Source: Niallia taxi (GTDB lineage: Bacteria; Bacillota; Bacilli; Bacillales; Cytobacillaceae). From it: a stretch of DNA of 64,000 nucleotides. The stretch spans positions 186,001 to 250,000 of the forward strand of contig NZ_RZTZ01000005.1 in NCBI RefSeq assembly GCF_004005475.1, read 5' to 3'. Below the pieces are notes generated by a model that was not told the origin of the DNA, made no database searches, and was given only the letters and a program-made list of their open reading frames with translations. Every line of letters starts with the position of its first letter. Positions within the stretch are counted from its first letter, which is position 1. Shown in pieces: positions 8,765-17,294 of this stretch. A program made the position numbers and the translations under genes.

Positions 8765-9415
8765 TTAGCTTTTAGGCGCAAGACCAGCCAAGATGAACTG
8801 AATCGTTCTTTCAATTTCTGCCTCATCATCCCAGTGAATGTCAGGAAGAATGAGGTGCCTGGCAATAAAGTATCCAAAGATAGAGGTAATGGCTAAACGT
8901 ACTGCCGACATGCTGGGGATGTCTAGTATTTCTCCTTTCTCCTTATAAAAATCCATTATTTCATTTAAGCGCTTGAACACCTTTGAGGCAATTTGATCAA
9001 TAAAAATCTCCCTCAAATCCTGATGGAAAGGGATTTCTTGTATAAGAATCTTAAATAGAGCATCGTTTTTTTGAAGAAATTCCATGCGGTTTTTAACGAC
9101 CGCTCGAAGAAATTCCTCAAAGCTGTGATGCTCGGCATCGAGTACCTTGTTAAAATCCTTGAGAACAATTGGGGCAATCAGCTTTGACACCATTGGAGAA
9201 AGAAGCTTTAGCAGCAAGTCTTTTTTTGTCTTGTAATGGCGGAAAATGGTTCCTTCGGCAACACCAGCCTTCTTGGCAATTTCGCTCGTTGAGGTCGCTG
9301 CAAACCCCTTCTCGGAAAATGCTTCAATGGCAGCGGCAATTATCTTTTTTTGTTTTTCAGTCACATTATCTTCATCCTTTAAGATGAAATCTAATATGTT
9401 TTCTTGGTCACTCAT
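8765..9415 (-). CDS. TetR/AcrR family transcriptional regulator
   Basis: 216-residue TetR-type repressor. The N-terminal helix-turn-helix spans roughly residues 17-65 (AAAIEAFSEKGFAATSTSEI ... GVAEGTIFRHYKTKKDLL), followed by an all-helical ligand domain. The frame opens at 9457 but AAAGGAGC precedes the ATG at 9415. It is the third gene of a minus-strand set after an ABC ATPase and permease. The perfect palindrome and its near copy that bracket the ATPase promoter are the likely operators, so I infer that it represses its own operon until a drug or lipid-like ligand binds. Ligand unknown. Confidence 0.88.
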   Translation of the reverse strand: MSDQENILDFILKDEDNVTEKQKKIIAAAIEAFSEKGFAATSTSEIAKKAGVAEGTIFRHYKTKKDLLLKLLSPMVSKLIAPIVLKDFNKVLDAEHHSFEEFLRAVVKNRMEFLQKNDALFKILIQEIPFHQDLREIFIDQIASKVFKRLNEIMDFYKEKGEILDIPSMSAVRLAITSIFGYFIARHLILPDIHWDDEAEIERTIQFILAGLAPKS

Positions 9416-9502
9416 GAGACGCTCCTTTAACTTCAGGATCTTTCCTCTATTGTACAACGAAGTATAGAGAAAACCTATCCGGAAATGCCAACACCCAATT
9501 TG

Positions 9503-10516
9503 TTATATTTTGCGATACCTCTTTAATGCCGCTATATTAATAACAATAAACAGCAGGGAAAAACAGAGCAGTATTATGAGTGGTTCTGCGATACTTCCTA
9601 GCCCTTTTCCTCTAATCATAACGTCCTTCAGTGCATCACCAGCGTAGTACAATGGAGTGATATTAGAAATCCAGCTGATGTAGCGCGATATCGTTTCTAA
9701 TGGAAATAGTCCTGAAAAGAACACCTGTGGTACGACAATAATCGGAATGAACTGGATCATCTGCAGTTCATTTTTAGCGAATGTAGATAACAGAATGCCA
9801 AGTGTCAGTGCTGTTAAAGACAGAATTAACGTTGTCATAAGCACTAAAAGGATGGATCCTTCATTCATCATGCCAAGTATATAAACAGCATAGAAAACGA
9901 TGATGGCAGACTGAATCATTGTAAATAGTCCAAATCCTATTATATAGGAAAGAACAAGCTCCCATCTCCTGACAGGACTAGAAAGAAGCCTTTCCAATGT
10001 ACCAGTTGTTCTTTCTCTTAAAAAGGAGACCCCTGCAACAAGGAACACAAAGAAAAAAGCAAAAAAACCAAGAAGGATAGGGCCGAAGGAGTCGAATTGG
10101 CTCATGTCTGTTTCCCCATATAAGGCATCTACCTTAATATCTGGACTAGCTGCATCTGTTGATGGAAAGGCTGTTCGAATCTTTTCTATTACCGATTTGC
10201 TGATGCTTGGATTGCTGCCTTCCACCATGATGTTTATTGTACTGCCGACTTGCAGATAACCGTCAATTTTACCTGCGGCCAAGTCTGCTTTTGCTGCTGC
10301 TTCTGTTTTATAAATGCTTGTTGTATTAGCGGGAAATGCCTCTTCAAGCTTGCTTGGGGCATTAATAAGACCTATTTCAGGTTCGTAGCTGTCACTGTTA
10401 AAAACGAGATGAACCATTGTCAAAATAAAGATTGGTGCAAGAATCATCATTGCAACGGTTCGTTTATCGCGGTAAAACTGCTGTAAAATCCGAATAACTA
10501 ACGCTCTAATTCTCAT
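9503..10516 (-). CDS. ABC-2 type transporter permease
   Basis: 337-residue permease with one N-terminal membrane helix, a large external loop (residues ~45-165) and five C-terminal helices with the typical FLRERTTGTLERLLSSPVRRWELVLSY segment of ABC-2 exporters. Its first codons overlap the end of the ATPase gene (10506-10516), showing translational coupling. The alternative ATG at 10531 has no ribosome binding site, while GGAGGGG precedes 10516. Probably an efflux pump for a drug or lipid; the substrate is not evident. Confidence 0.87.
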   Translation of the reverse strand: MRIRALVIRILQQFYRDKRTVAMMILAPIFILTMVHLVFNSDSYEPEIGLINAPSKLEEAFPANTTSIYKTEAAAKADLAAGKIDGYLQVGSTINIMVEGSNPSISKSVIEKIRTAFPSTDAASPDIKVDALYGETDMSQFDSFGPILLGFFAFFFVFLVAGVSFLRERTTGTLERLLSSPVRRWELVLSYIIGFGLFTMIQSAIIVFYAVYILGMMNEGSILLVLMTTLILSLTALTLGILLSTFAKNELQMIQFIPIIVVPQVFFSGLFPLETISRYISWISNITPLYYAGDALKDVMIRGKGLGSIAEPLIILLCFSLLFIVINIAALKRYRKI

Positions 10517-11240
10517 CCTCGACCCCTCCATAAAATAAGAATGCTTCCTCCATTGTTTGCGTATTACTCCGCGTTATCAATTGCTTTGGGGAATCTATTG
10601 CAATGATTTTGCCATTGCGAATCATCGCAAGCCTGTCGCATTTTTCCGCTTCATCCATAACATGTGTTGTGACGATAATGGAGGTTCCAGACTCCTTAAG
10701 CTGACGGAATGTTTCCCAAATACTTTTGCGAAGAACAGGGTCAATACCGACAGTAGGCTCATCTAAAATAAGCAGCTTTGGATTATTTAAAAGGGCAATA
10801 CAAATAGATAATCTTCTTTTCATGCCACCTGAATATTGCGCTACTGGTTTATGAAGATGGTCAGAAAGATTTACAAGCTGCGCGGTCTCTACAATCCTAT
10901 CCTTTTGTTGCAACTTGCTTAGACCATACAAACGGGCAAAAAACTGAAGGTTTTCTAATGCGGTTAAATCATGATAAAGGGCATCAGCTTGAGCCATATA
11001 GCCAATTTGCTCGATGATTTCTAAATTGGGCATTGTTATTCCTAGTACAGATACATTGCCACTATCAGGGGATTCGAGCCCAATGATTGCTTTTACAAGT
11101 GTTGTTTTACCAGCACCAGATGGACCGAGCAATCCTAATATTTCGCCTTGCTGGACCTCCATATCAATATTTTCTAATACAGGACGTTTGCCAAAGGCCT
11201 TGGAGAGATGATTTACAGATACAACCGGATTAACATCCAT
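10506..11240 (-). CDS. ABC transporter ATP-binding protein
   Basis: 244-residue ATPase with Walker A GPSGAGKTT, signature YSGGMKRRLSI, Walker B LLILDEP and the TVGIDP D-loop region, of the DrrA/CcmA-like group that energises ABC-2 permeases. The frame extends to 11324, but AGGAGG lies just before the ATG at 11240 and the extra region contains an operator and promoter, so the shorter form is right. First gene of the ATPase-permease-TetR operon. Confidence 0.9.
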   Translation of the reverse strand: MDVNPVVSVNHLSKAFGKRPVLENIDMEVQQGEILGLLGPSGAGKTTLVKAIIGLESPDSGNVSVLGITMPNLEIIEQIGYMAQADALYHDLTALENLQFFARLYGLSKLQQKDRIVETAQLVNLSDHLHKPVAQYSGGMKRRLSICIALLNNPKLLILDEPTVGIDPVLRKSIWETFRQLKESGTSIIVTTHVMDEAEKCDRLAMIRNGKIIAIDSPKQLITRSNTQTMEEAFLFYGGVEDEN

Positions 11241-11258
11241 ATTAACTCCTCCTGTTAG

Positions 11259-11329
11259 TAAAAGTGAGTAATTACTCACTTTTATCATAAAATCAATCCC
11301 TTTGATTGTAAAGTGAGTAATCACTCATT
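11259..11329 (-). promoter_or_regulatory. TetR-regulated promoter with two palindromic operators
   Basis: On the minus strand a -35 TTTACA (plus 11307-11312) and a -10 TATGAT (plus 11284-11289) are separated by exactly 17 bases. Immediately downstream of the -10 is a perfect 26-bp palindrome (11259-11284) with core AGTGAGTAATTACTCACT (11263-11280). Abutting the -35 is a second copy, AGTGAGTAATCACTCATT (11312-11329), with two changes. Repressor binding at both would block polymerase. The tetR gene at the end of the operon is the natural regulator. Confidence 0.75.
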
Positions 11330-11480
11330 TTTAAAAAAGTTGAAATAAGCTTAAACTAACCTTTTCTTTTTTAAAAATATGCATGATAAGAAAATAGAGT
11401 CTTTTATAAAAATCGGTTATACTTATAAAAAGCATTTAAGAAGAGATTAATAGATAGAAAATATATTAGAGGTGGAAAAA

Positions 11481-11948
11481 ATGGCAGACTTTCGTGCAAG
11501 TGTCATTATAACAGAACCCGTAGATGTTGTTTTTGCCTACTTTGCCAATATGAGCTATGCGCCAGAGTACATGAGCAATGTCGAGGAAACAGAAAAGCTC
11601 ACAGATGGACCTGTCGGGGTTGGAACTAAATATAGGGAATTAAGAAAAGTGCGTGGAAAAAACGCAACAGCTGAAATAGAATATCTTGCTTATGAAAAAA
11701 ACGTTGCAATTAAGCGAAGAAGCAATTCAAATGGGCTTCTTGTTGACTATGATTATCGCTTTGCTGAGATTCAAGAAGGTACTCAGGTTGAGTTTGAAGG
11801 AAAGGTACATGTGAAGGGCTTAATGATGAGGCTGACAAAAAGGGTGCTTGTTAATATCATTAAGACAGAGGATGGCGACCATGTCCAAAGAGCGAAGGAA
11901 CTACTGGAAAGTGAAGAATCCAGTTTGAAGATTAATAGAGAATATTAA
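11481..11948 (+). CDS. SRPBCC family protein
   Basis: 155-residue START/polyketide-cyclase-like fold protein. It opens with ADFRASVIITEPVDVVFAYFANMSYAPEYM, the typical first strand and helix of SRPBCC proteins, and ends in a long helix. These proteins form a hydrophobic ligand cavity; no catalytic residues are evident. The start is ATG 11481 after AGAGGTGG; a GTG at 11472 is too close to that site. It is divergent from the TetR-controlled exporter, 240 bases away, but no link in function is shown. Confidence 0.75.
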   Translation: MADFRASVIITEPVDVVFAYFANMSYAPEYMSNVEETEKLTDGPVGVGTKYRELRKVRGKNATAEIEYLAYEKNVAIKRRSNSNGLLVDYDYRFAEIQEGTQVEFEGKVHVKGLMMRLTKRVLVNIIKTEDGDHVQRAKELLESEESSLKINREY

Positions 11949-11976
11949 AAAAAAGGATGCGGATGCATCCTTTTTT
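11949..11976. terminator. Bidirectional terminator
   Basis: AAAAAAGGATGC / GCATCCTTTTTT hairpin with a 4-base loop between the SRPBCC gene and bshB2; the bshB2 stop codon (11975-11977) touches the T-run. Confidence 0.88.
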
Positions 11977-12643
11977 ATTTGAACTTGTAAGTCCATAGTC
12001 TTTCTGTATAAAGTCGTTCAAGTATTGCTTGGTCTTGGTTTTTTAAACCTTCTTGCAATGATAAAGCATAGAGTTGTGTTTGTGAACGATGTGCTGCAAT
12101 TGTAGCAATTTTCTTTTCTGCGAAGTTTTGGACATCATTGTGGACATCTGGCTCACCTAAGTCCTCTATGCAATTACGGGAAAAGGCAAGACAAAGCAGC
12201 TTGGGTCTTTGCACTGGGTCCATTTTCTCTAACGTTCTAACTACAGCCTCTGCTGTTGCATCGTGATCTGGATGAACAGAGTATCCAGGATAGAAAGAAA
12301 TAATCAAGGATGGGTTCAATTCTTCAATCAAACCTGTGAATTCATTGACAAGGACGGATTCATCTAAGAATTCAATTGTCTTATCTCTATAGCCCAGCAT
12401 TCTTAAGTCTTCAAGGCCAAGCACTCTAGCTGCCTCCATAAGTTCCTCTCTGCGAACATCTGGCAACGTTTCTCTTGTTGCAAATGGAGGGCTCCCAAGA
12501 TTCCTGCCCATTTGTCCCAGTGTCAGGCAAGCATATGTGACAGGCGTTCCGTCATGTATATACTTTGCAATAGTTCCAGAAACACTAAAAGCTTCATCAT
12601 CTGGATGGGGAAAGATGACTAAAACATGTCTTTCTTTTTCCAA
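11975..12643 (-). CDS. bshB2: Bacillithiol biosynthesis deacetylase BshB2
   Basis: 222-residue LmbE/PIG-L-type zinc deacetylase. The PHPDDEAF motif near the N-terminus holds zinc ligands and the catalytic Asp, and SVHPDHDATA carries another zinc His. BshB2 removes acetate from GlcNAc-malate in bacillithiol synthesis or from bacillithiol adducts. The best start is a TTG at 12643, eight bases after AGGAGG, giving MEKERHVLVIFPHPDDEAF as in close relatives; the earlier in-frame start at 12667 overlaps no suitable ribosome binding site. Last gene of pdxK-yojF-bshB2; yojF next to bshB2 is the B. subtilis arrangement. Confidence 0.9.
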   Translation of the reverse strand: MEKERHVLVIFPHPDDEAFSVSGTIAKYIHDGTPVTYACLTLGQMGRNLGSPPFATRETLPDVRREELMEAARVLGLEDLRMLGYRDKTIEFLDESVLVNEFTGLIEELNPSLIISFYPGYSVHPDHDATAEAVVRTLEKMDPVQRPKLLCLAFSRNCIEDLGEPDVHNDVQNFAEKKIATIAAHRSQTQLYALSLQEGLKNQDQAILERLYTERLWTYKFK

Positions 12644-12670
12644 TATTATTTCCTCCTGTCTTATCAATAA

Positions 12671-13018
12671 TTAATCAAACGGTTTATCACTAATTTGCAA
12701 AGCTACAGCAAGCTTTCCTGTAAAATCAAGACCAGCCAAAAGCAGGCGTCCTTTATCATCCACCTCATAATGGTTGATTCCCTCTGCATAAATCCAGCCA
12801 AGCTCTGTTTTAAGTCCTACTCGATATGGTCCTTCACCAGTAATTTTTCCATATTCATAAACAAGCTTTGCATTGCGGATGTAGGCACCTGAATTAAAGA
12901 AGGTTTCATCATTATGATTTGCATAAGCGCCATTTGTTGTTTCTAAATGAATATAAACTTCCTTGTTTGCCTTATCATTAATTTGCTCTTGAACCTTATC
13001 AGCTTGAACAAACTCCAT
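12671..13018 (-). CDS. yojF: YojF family protein (DUF1806)
   Basis: 115-residue small protein of the YojF family, with no recognised catalytic motif. It is almost always encoded next to bshB2, here 27 bases upstream of it, which suggests an accessory role in bacillithiol metabolism. The start at 13018 (MEFVQADKVQ) follows AAGGAGGG; the longer frame to 13105 overlaps pdxK and is rejected. Function not established. Confidence 0.85.
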   Translation of the reverse strand: MEFVQADKVQEQINDKANKEVYIHLETTNGAYANHNDETFFNSGAYIRNAKLVYEYGKITGEGPYRVGLKTELGWIYAEGINHYEVDDKGRLLLAGLDFTGKLAVALQISDKPFD

Positions 13019-13040
13019 GCTATCCCTCCTTAGGTTTTGC

Positions 13041-13859
13041 TTAAACAGTAGCACCGTTTCTTTCGTTGCGGTAAGCACCATGCATTGTTGGGCCGACATA
13101 TTCATTCAGCTTAAAGCCATTGCTGATTGCAGCAGTAATGAAATCCTTAGCTACTTGCACAGCCTCTTCCACTGATTTGCCCTTTGCAAGTTCTGCTGTA
13201 ATAGCAGCAGAATTAGTGCAGCCAGCACCATGCGTATATGTTGTATCGACAAGTTCGCTTTCTAAAATGGTAAAATCTTTTCCATCATAAAGAACATCTA
13301 CAGCTTTTTCATGATTTAATTTGCTGCCGCCTTTAATCAACACATATTTTGGTCCTAAAGCATGGATTTTAACTGCAGCTTCCTTCATATCATCGACAGT
13401 TTTAATCGGATGATCTGTTTTAGCTAATTGCCAAGCTTCGAACAGATTAGGTGTTACAACAGTAGCTCTTGGAACTAATAGTTCTCTTAAAGCGTCAGCA
13501 GTTTCCGGGTGAAGTACTTCGTCTTCGCCTTTACAAACCATCACAGGGTCAATGACAACATGTTTGACTTTATTCTCATCAATCATTTTTGCAGCCTCTT
13601 CAATGATTTCCACAGAACCAAGCATGCCTGTTTTCATTGCATCAATTCCAACAGAAAGAACAGTTTCCAATTGAGATTTTACTGTATCAATATTTTGTGG
13701 GAAAACATTATGATGCCAATGGTTTTTCGGATCCATCGTAACAATTGTTGTCAAAGCAGTCATTCCATAAACTCCTAGTTCCTGAAATGTCTTTAAATCA
13801 GCTTGAATACCTGCGCCTCCACTCGTATCAGATCCAGCTAAAGTTAATACTTTTTTCAT
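13041..13859 (-). CDS. pdxK: Pyridoxine/hydroxymethylpyrimidine kinase (PdxK/ThiD family)
   Basis: 272-residue ribokinase-fold kinase. GSDTSGGAGIQADLKTFQE at the N-terminus is the ThiD/PdxK substrate loop; DPVMVCKG and the GAGCTNSAA anion-hole region with an active-site cysteine are typical of the dual pyridoxal/HMP kinase of Bacillus (B. subtilis YwdB), as is the MDPKNHWHHNVFP segment. So it likely makes pyridoxal phosphate and can also phosphorylate HMP. GGAGGG precedes the ATG. It heads an apparent operon with yojF (22 bases) and bshB2. A thiamine-only role (ThiD) is the main alternative. Confidence 0.85.
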   Translation of the reverse strand: MKKVLTLAGSDTSGGAGIQADLKTFQELGVYGMTALTTIVTMDPKNHWHHNVFPQNIDTVKSQLETVLSVGIDAMKTGMLGSVEIIEEAAKMIDENKVKHVVIDPVMVCKGEDEVLHPETADALRELLVPRATVVTPNLFEAWQLAKTDHPIKTVDDMKEAAVKIHALGPKYVLIKGGSKLNHEKAVDVLYDGKDFTILESELVDTTYTHGAGCTNSAAITAELAKGKSVEEAVQVAKDFITAAISNGFKLNEYVGPTMHGAYRNERNGATV

Positions 13860-14276
13860 GTTTATAAGCCCTCCTATGTAATCTCATTAATGAATTATTA
13901 ATGATCGATGGAATTCATGGTAAATCGTAATAGACTAATGATACTACTATTTACTTTTTTTTTCATTAAGTTCGCATTAATAGACATATCCTTTAAGATG
14001 CCACTTGGTGTGAAAGTGTATGCGAGCATATTTGAAAAAAAGAAAAAATAATCAAATAACTGTCATAAAGCCGTCACTTCTGCGCGGTTAAAAAGGTTGA
14101 AATAAGTAAAAAAGTTCGGTTTAATTAAAAATAAAACGTTAATAGTGGATTTACAGTAGAAATGTTAAAAGGAAAATTTCTTCTTAAGATGGATGTTTTT
14201 TATAAGGCTTGAAGCGAAGAAATGTCAGAATATAGCTATCTGATAGTTTAACAGAATATAAGTAAAGGAGCCGGCT
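13860..14276. other. Gene-free region between pdxK and moaE
   Basis: 417 AT-rich bases between divergent genes. It must hold promoters for both, but I found no convincing -35/-10 pair, riboswitch or operator. The only repeats are short AT runs near 13886-13905. Confidence 0.4.
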
Positions 14277-14741
14277 ATGAACTATCGAATTGTCCATACA
14301 CCTATAGTTATCCAAGATGCGATTGATCTTGTCACAAGCAGAAATGCAGGGGCCATCACCACCTTTATAGGAACAGTAAGGGAAATAACAGGGAATAAAA
14401 AAACAGTATGGCTTTCCTATGAAGCATATGAGCCAATGGCTATAAAAAAGCTTGAAGAAATTGGTCTTGAAATAAAAGAGAAATGGCAGGAGGCAAAGGT
14501 AGCCATATTTCATCGGGTCGGTGAGCTGGAAATAACAGATATAGCAGTTGTCATCGCAGTTTCGACACCGCACAGAAATGATGCATATGAGGCAAACCGC
14601 TATGCGATTGAGAGAATTAAGGAAATAGTGCCAATCTGGAAAAAGGAACATTGGGAAGATGGAGAAGAATGGATAGGTGATCAAAAGCAGACAAAGGCCT
14701 ATCCGAGCGGCAAGCCGGAAGGAGTCGATGTAAATGAATAA
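14277..14741 (+). CDS. moaE: Molybdopterin synthase catalytic subunit MoaE
   Basis: 154-residue MoaE. AITTFIGTVRE, the YEAYEPMA segment, the HRVGELEI loop and the C-terminal VPIWKKEHWEDGEEWIG block with the two family lysines are all present. With MoaD it inserts two sulfurs into precursor Z to form molybdopterin in the cytoplasm. AAAGGAG precedes the ATG. It overlaps moaD by eight bases, so the two subunits are made together. Other molybdenum-cofactor genes are not in this window. Confidence 0.95.
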   Translation: MNYRIVHTPIVIQDAIDLVTSRNAGAITTFIGTVREITGNKKTVWLSYEAYEPMAIKKLEEIGLEIKEKWQEAKVAIFHRVGELEITDIAVVIAVSTPHRNDAYEANRYAIERIKEIVPIWKKEHWEDGEEWIGDQKQTKAYPSGKPEGVDVNE

Positions 14742-14967
14742 ACTGCTTTTTTTTGCAGGCTTGAAGGAGATTATTAACGCTGATTATTTAGAGATGGATT
14801 TGATAGGAAAAACGGTAAGAGAGGCAAAGGCTGAGCTTTTGACGACTTACAGTGATCTGCCGTTAAATTCAGTTATGACAGCAATTAACGAGGAATTTGC
14901 TCTAGATGATGACATTATTGAAAAAAATGACATTATTGCATTTATACCGCCAGTAAGCGGTGGGTGA
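14734..14967 (+). CDS. moaD: Molybdopterin synthase sulfur carrier subunit MoaD
   Basis: 77-residue ubiquitin-like protein ending in PPVSGG; the terminal Gly-Gly is adenylated by MoeB and turned into a thiocarboxylate that donates sulfur in molybdopterin synthesis. It overlaps moaE at its start and its stop is close to the moeB start, so the three form one translational unit. Confidence 0.93.
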   Translation: MNKLLFFAGLKEIINADYLEMDLIGKTVREAKAELLTTYSDLPLNSVMTAINEEFALDDDIIEKNDIIAFIPPVSGG

Positions 14968-14980
14968 GAGGGGCAGGAAA

Positions 14981-16003
14981 ATGGAAGCTAATCGCTATTC
15001 GAGACAAACATTGTTTCCTCAAATAGGAGCTGTAGGGCAAGCGGAAATTCAAAGGAAGCATGTTCTTATCATTGGGGCCGGCGCACTTGGGTCAGGTTCA
15101 GCAGAAATGCTTGTCAGAGCTGGTGTCGGCAAGCTGACAATAATAGATAGGGATTATGTAGAGCTAAGCAATTTGCAGCGGCAGCAGCTATATACAGAAG
15201 AAGATGCAAACGAAAAAGTACCAAAAGCAATTGCAGCTGAAAAAAGGCTGAGAGCTATCAATACCGAGGCGGTTATTACCCCAATAGTGGCAGAGGCAAC
15301 AAAGGAATTAGTAGAAGAATATTTGGAAGCTGCAGATCTTTTAATAGATGCTACTGATAATTTTGAGACGAGAATGCTTTTGAATGATTTGGCGGTATTT
15401 CATCAAACCCCTTGGATATATGGTGCTTGTGTGGGAAGCTCCGGCATGTGCTTCACCATTATTCCAGAAGAGACTCCATGTCTCCATTGCCTGCTTCACA
15501 CCCTTCCTGTGCAAGGGATGACCTGTGATACTGTTGGAATTATTGCCCCAGCCGTTCAAATGGTTGTATCACATCAGGTTACGGAGGCGCTGAAAATTTT
15601 AGTTGGTGACAGACAGGCCTTAAGAGGGAGTTTATTTCATTTTGACCTTTGGACAAATGAATATTCAAACATGAAGGTTTCTCGCGCCAAAAACCCATCC
15701 TGCCAAACATGCGGAACGAACCGCATCTATCCGTTTCTGAGGAGCGAAAATCGAACAAAAACAGCTGTTTTATGTGGGCGAGATACAGTCCAAATAAGAC
15801 CCCCGAAACAAAAGAAGCTCTCATTAAATAAGCTGACAGCTAGTTTAAAACAGAACGGTTATCATGTAAAAGCCAATCCATTTCTGCTGTCTGTTGAAAT
15901 GGATGGAAACAGGATTGTTTTATTTGAGGATGGCAGAGCACTCGTACATAATACAAAAGACACGGTGCTTGCAAGATCCTTATACGATAAACTGCTTGGT
16001 TAA
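14981..16003 (+). CDS. moeB: MoeB/ThiF family adenylyltransferase
   Basis: 340-residue E1-like enzyme. RYSRQTLFPQIG, the nucleotide loop GAGALGSG (residues 32-39), and two CxxC zinc pairs (TPCLHC and PSCQTC) are present. It activates the C-terminal glycine of a ubiquitin-like sulfur carrier with ATP. Adjacency to moaD/moaE argues for MoeB; sequence alone cannot exclude a role with ThiS. The C-terminal ~75 residues are not a rhodanese but a small domain also found in Bacillus ThiF/MoeB. I start at the ATG 14981 after GAGAGGGG; the GTG at 14960 overlaps moaD. Confidence 0.85.
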   Translation: MEANRYSRQTLFPQIGAVGQAEIQRKHVLIIGAGALGSGSAEMLVRAGVGKLTIIDRDYVELSNLQRQQLYTEEDANEKVPKAIAAEKRLRAINTEAVITPIVAEATKELVEEYLEAADLLIDATDNFETRMLLNDLAVFHQTPWIYGACVGSSGMCFTIIPEETPCLHCLLHTLPVQGMTCDTVGIIAPAVQMVVSHQVTEALKILVGDRQALRGSLFHFDLWTNEYSNMKVSRAKNPSCQTCGTNRIYPFLRSENRTKTAVLCGRDTVQIRPPKQKKLSLNKLTASLKQNGYHVKANPFLLSVEMDGNRIVLFEDGRALVHNTKDTVLARSLYDKLLG

Positions 16004-16011
16004 ACATAAAA

Positions 16012-16037
16012 AGGTCAGCCCATATCTGGGCTGACCT
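16012..16037 (-). terminator. Terminator, mainly for the YflT-like gene
   Basis: Eleven-bp stem AGGTCAGCCCA / TGGGCTGACCT. The T-run is on the minus strand, so it best serves the YflT-like gene; moeB transcripts meet the same stem without a good T-run. Confidence 0.75.
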
Positions 16038-16043
16038 CTGCCA

Positions 16044-16367
16044 TTATTGCTGGTGGCCAACGATAACTAGTTTGCCTGTGTCCAGCACTTCCTCATATTT
16101 TTCTGCTTCCATTTCAGTCAATCCAACAGATTGCATTTTAGAACGAAGCTCGTCTCCTCTTTTACGGAAGACATTTCCGATTGTGTCCATTAAGCCTTGC
16201 TCCTTCATGCTGACATCGCCAGTATCTGTGGCAGCTGTCAAATCCTCTGAACGATCTTTGTCATGGGCGAAAATATAAATATTTTCCTTTGTATATCCTT
16301 GGTTTTCCAATTGGTTAATTACGTTAGTTGCTTGTACACCATTTTCAACTACTTCTACTTTATACAT
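16044..16367 (-). CDS. yflT: General stress protein 17M-like (YflT family)
   Basis: 107-residue protein of the YflT/heat-induced stress family: MYKVEVVENGVQATNVINQLE opening, a VYAHD-like IYIFAHDKDR segment, and a C-terminal LVIVGHQ. B. subtilis relatives are SigB-dependent general stress proteins of unknown biochemistry. AAGGAGG precedes the ATG at 16367; the longer frame to 16400 lacks a site. A SigB-like promoter is proposed upstream. Confidence 0.8.
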   Translation of the reverse strand: MYKVEVVENGVQATNVINQLENQGYTKENIYIFAHDKDRSEDLTAATDTGDVSMKEQGLMDTIGNVFRKRGDELRSKMQSVGLTEMEAEKYEEVLDTGKLVIVGHQQ

Positions 16368-16423
16368 ATCTAATTCCTCCTTAGAGTTTGTATAGAGCAT
16401 CTGTCGCTCTGTCTAGTTATTAT

Positions 16424-16449
16424 TTATCCGCTTTTGTCAATAGCAAAAC
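16424..16449 (-). promoter_or_regulatory. Possible SigB-type promoter of the YflT-like gene
   Basis: On the minus strand GTTTTG (plus 16444-16449) and GGATAA (plus 16424-16429) are 14 bases apart, each four of six to the SigB hexamers GTTTAA and GGGTAT. The spacing and the gene family fit; the match is imperfect. Confidence 0.35.
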
Positions 16450-16563
16450 CTATATTTTCGAAAACTATTAAATTGGTAAAATGATACAAGCACCAAAAAC
16501 GCCACTTTCGACAAATTTCCCTATATAATGGATACTATAAAATACGTATAAAGGGGAGAAGGA

Positions 16564-17280
16564 ATGAAAAGAAAAGATTGGAAACAAGCAAATCGTGAAC
16601 AAGCAGCAGCTGTTATGGAAGCAGAAAGAAGCTCTTATTTTCCGAGAATTGGATTTTTCAATAAAACAAAACGACAAATCAAACGGTCATTTTTTTTAAT
16701 AGTTATCCTGCTTCTCCTAGCAGCAGCTGTCATTGTTTGGTGGAAAACGATGTTGGCAGATGAGCCAGCAATAAAGCAAGGAAGCTTTGTTGAGCAGATG
16801 AAGGATTTATCCTCATTAGCGACATCCCAAGCATTCGTGAAGGTTATTCTAGAGAAGGAGGACAATGAGATATTTGGAAAAGAAATCAGTGCAAACCTGC
16901 CTGGAACGCAACGGAAAATCCTGCTCGTTGTCCCTGGATCTGTAACTGCAGGTGTTGATTTAGAAGGACTTGAATCTGACCGTATAACGGTTGATGAGGA
17001 TAATAAAGAGATTAGCCTGAAGCTTCCGCATGCTGAATTTTTGCAAGAGCCTTCTATAGACTTTGATCAAGTAGAAACGTATTCTATTTCGGGACTTTTT
17101 AGAGGAGATGTTGATTGGGAGGAAGGTTATCAGCTTGCAGCAGAGGCTAAAGAAGAAATAGCGAAAGAAGCAGAGTCGCAAGGAGTTTTAGCAAAGGCTG
17201 AGGCAAATGCGGAAAAGTCACTAAAGGAATTTTATAGCCAACTAGGATATAGTGTTAAAGTAGAATATACAGAAGACTAA
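16564..17280 (+). CDS. DUF4230 domain-containing membrane-anchored protein
   Basis: 238-residue protein with a basic cytoplasmic N-terminus, one membrane helix (about residues 42-62, [19 protein letters not shown]) and an extracytoplasmic DUF4230 domain. The C-terminal third is an Ala/Glu-rich helix ([11 protein letters not shown]). Function unknown in the family. GGGGAGAAGGA precedes the ATG. It is 14 bases upstream of ung, so the two may be co-transcribed. Confidence 0.8.
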   Translation: MKRKDWKQANREQAAAVMEAERSSYFPRIGFFNKTKRQIKRSFFLIVILLLLAAAVIVWWKTMLADEPAIKQGSFVEQMKDLSSLATSQAFVKVILEKEDNEIFGKEISANLPGTQRKILLVVPGSVTAGVDLEGLESDRITVDEDNKEISLKLPHAEFLQEPSIDFDQVETYSISGLFRGDVDWEEGYQLAAEAKEEIAKEAESQGVLAKAEANAEKSLKEFYSQLGYSVKVEYTED

Positions 17281-17294
17281 AGGAATGGTTAACC

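Noticed and set aside
14184-14684. 166-codon minus-strand frame opposite moaE
   Set aside because: Antisense of a well-supported gene, Cys/Phe/Tyr-rich, with no ribosome binding site.
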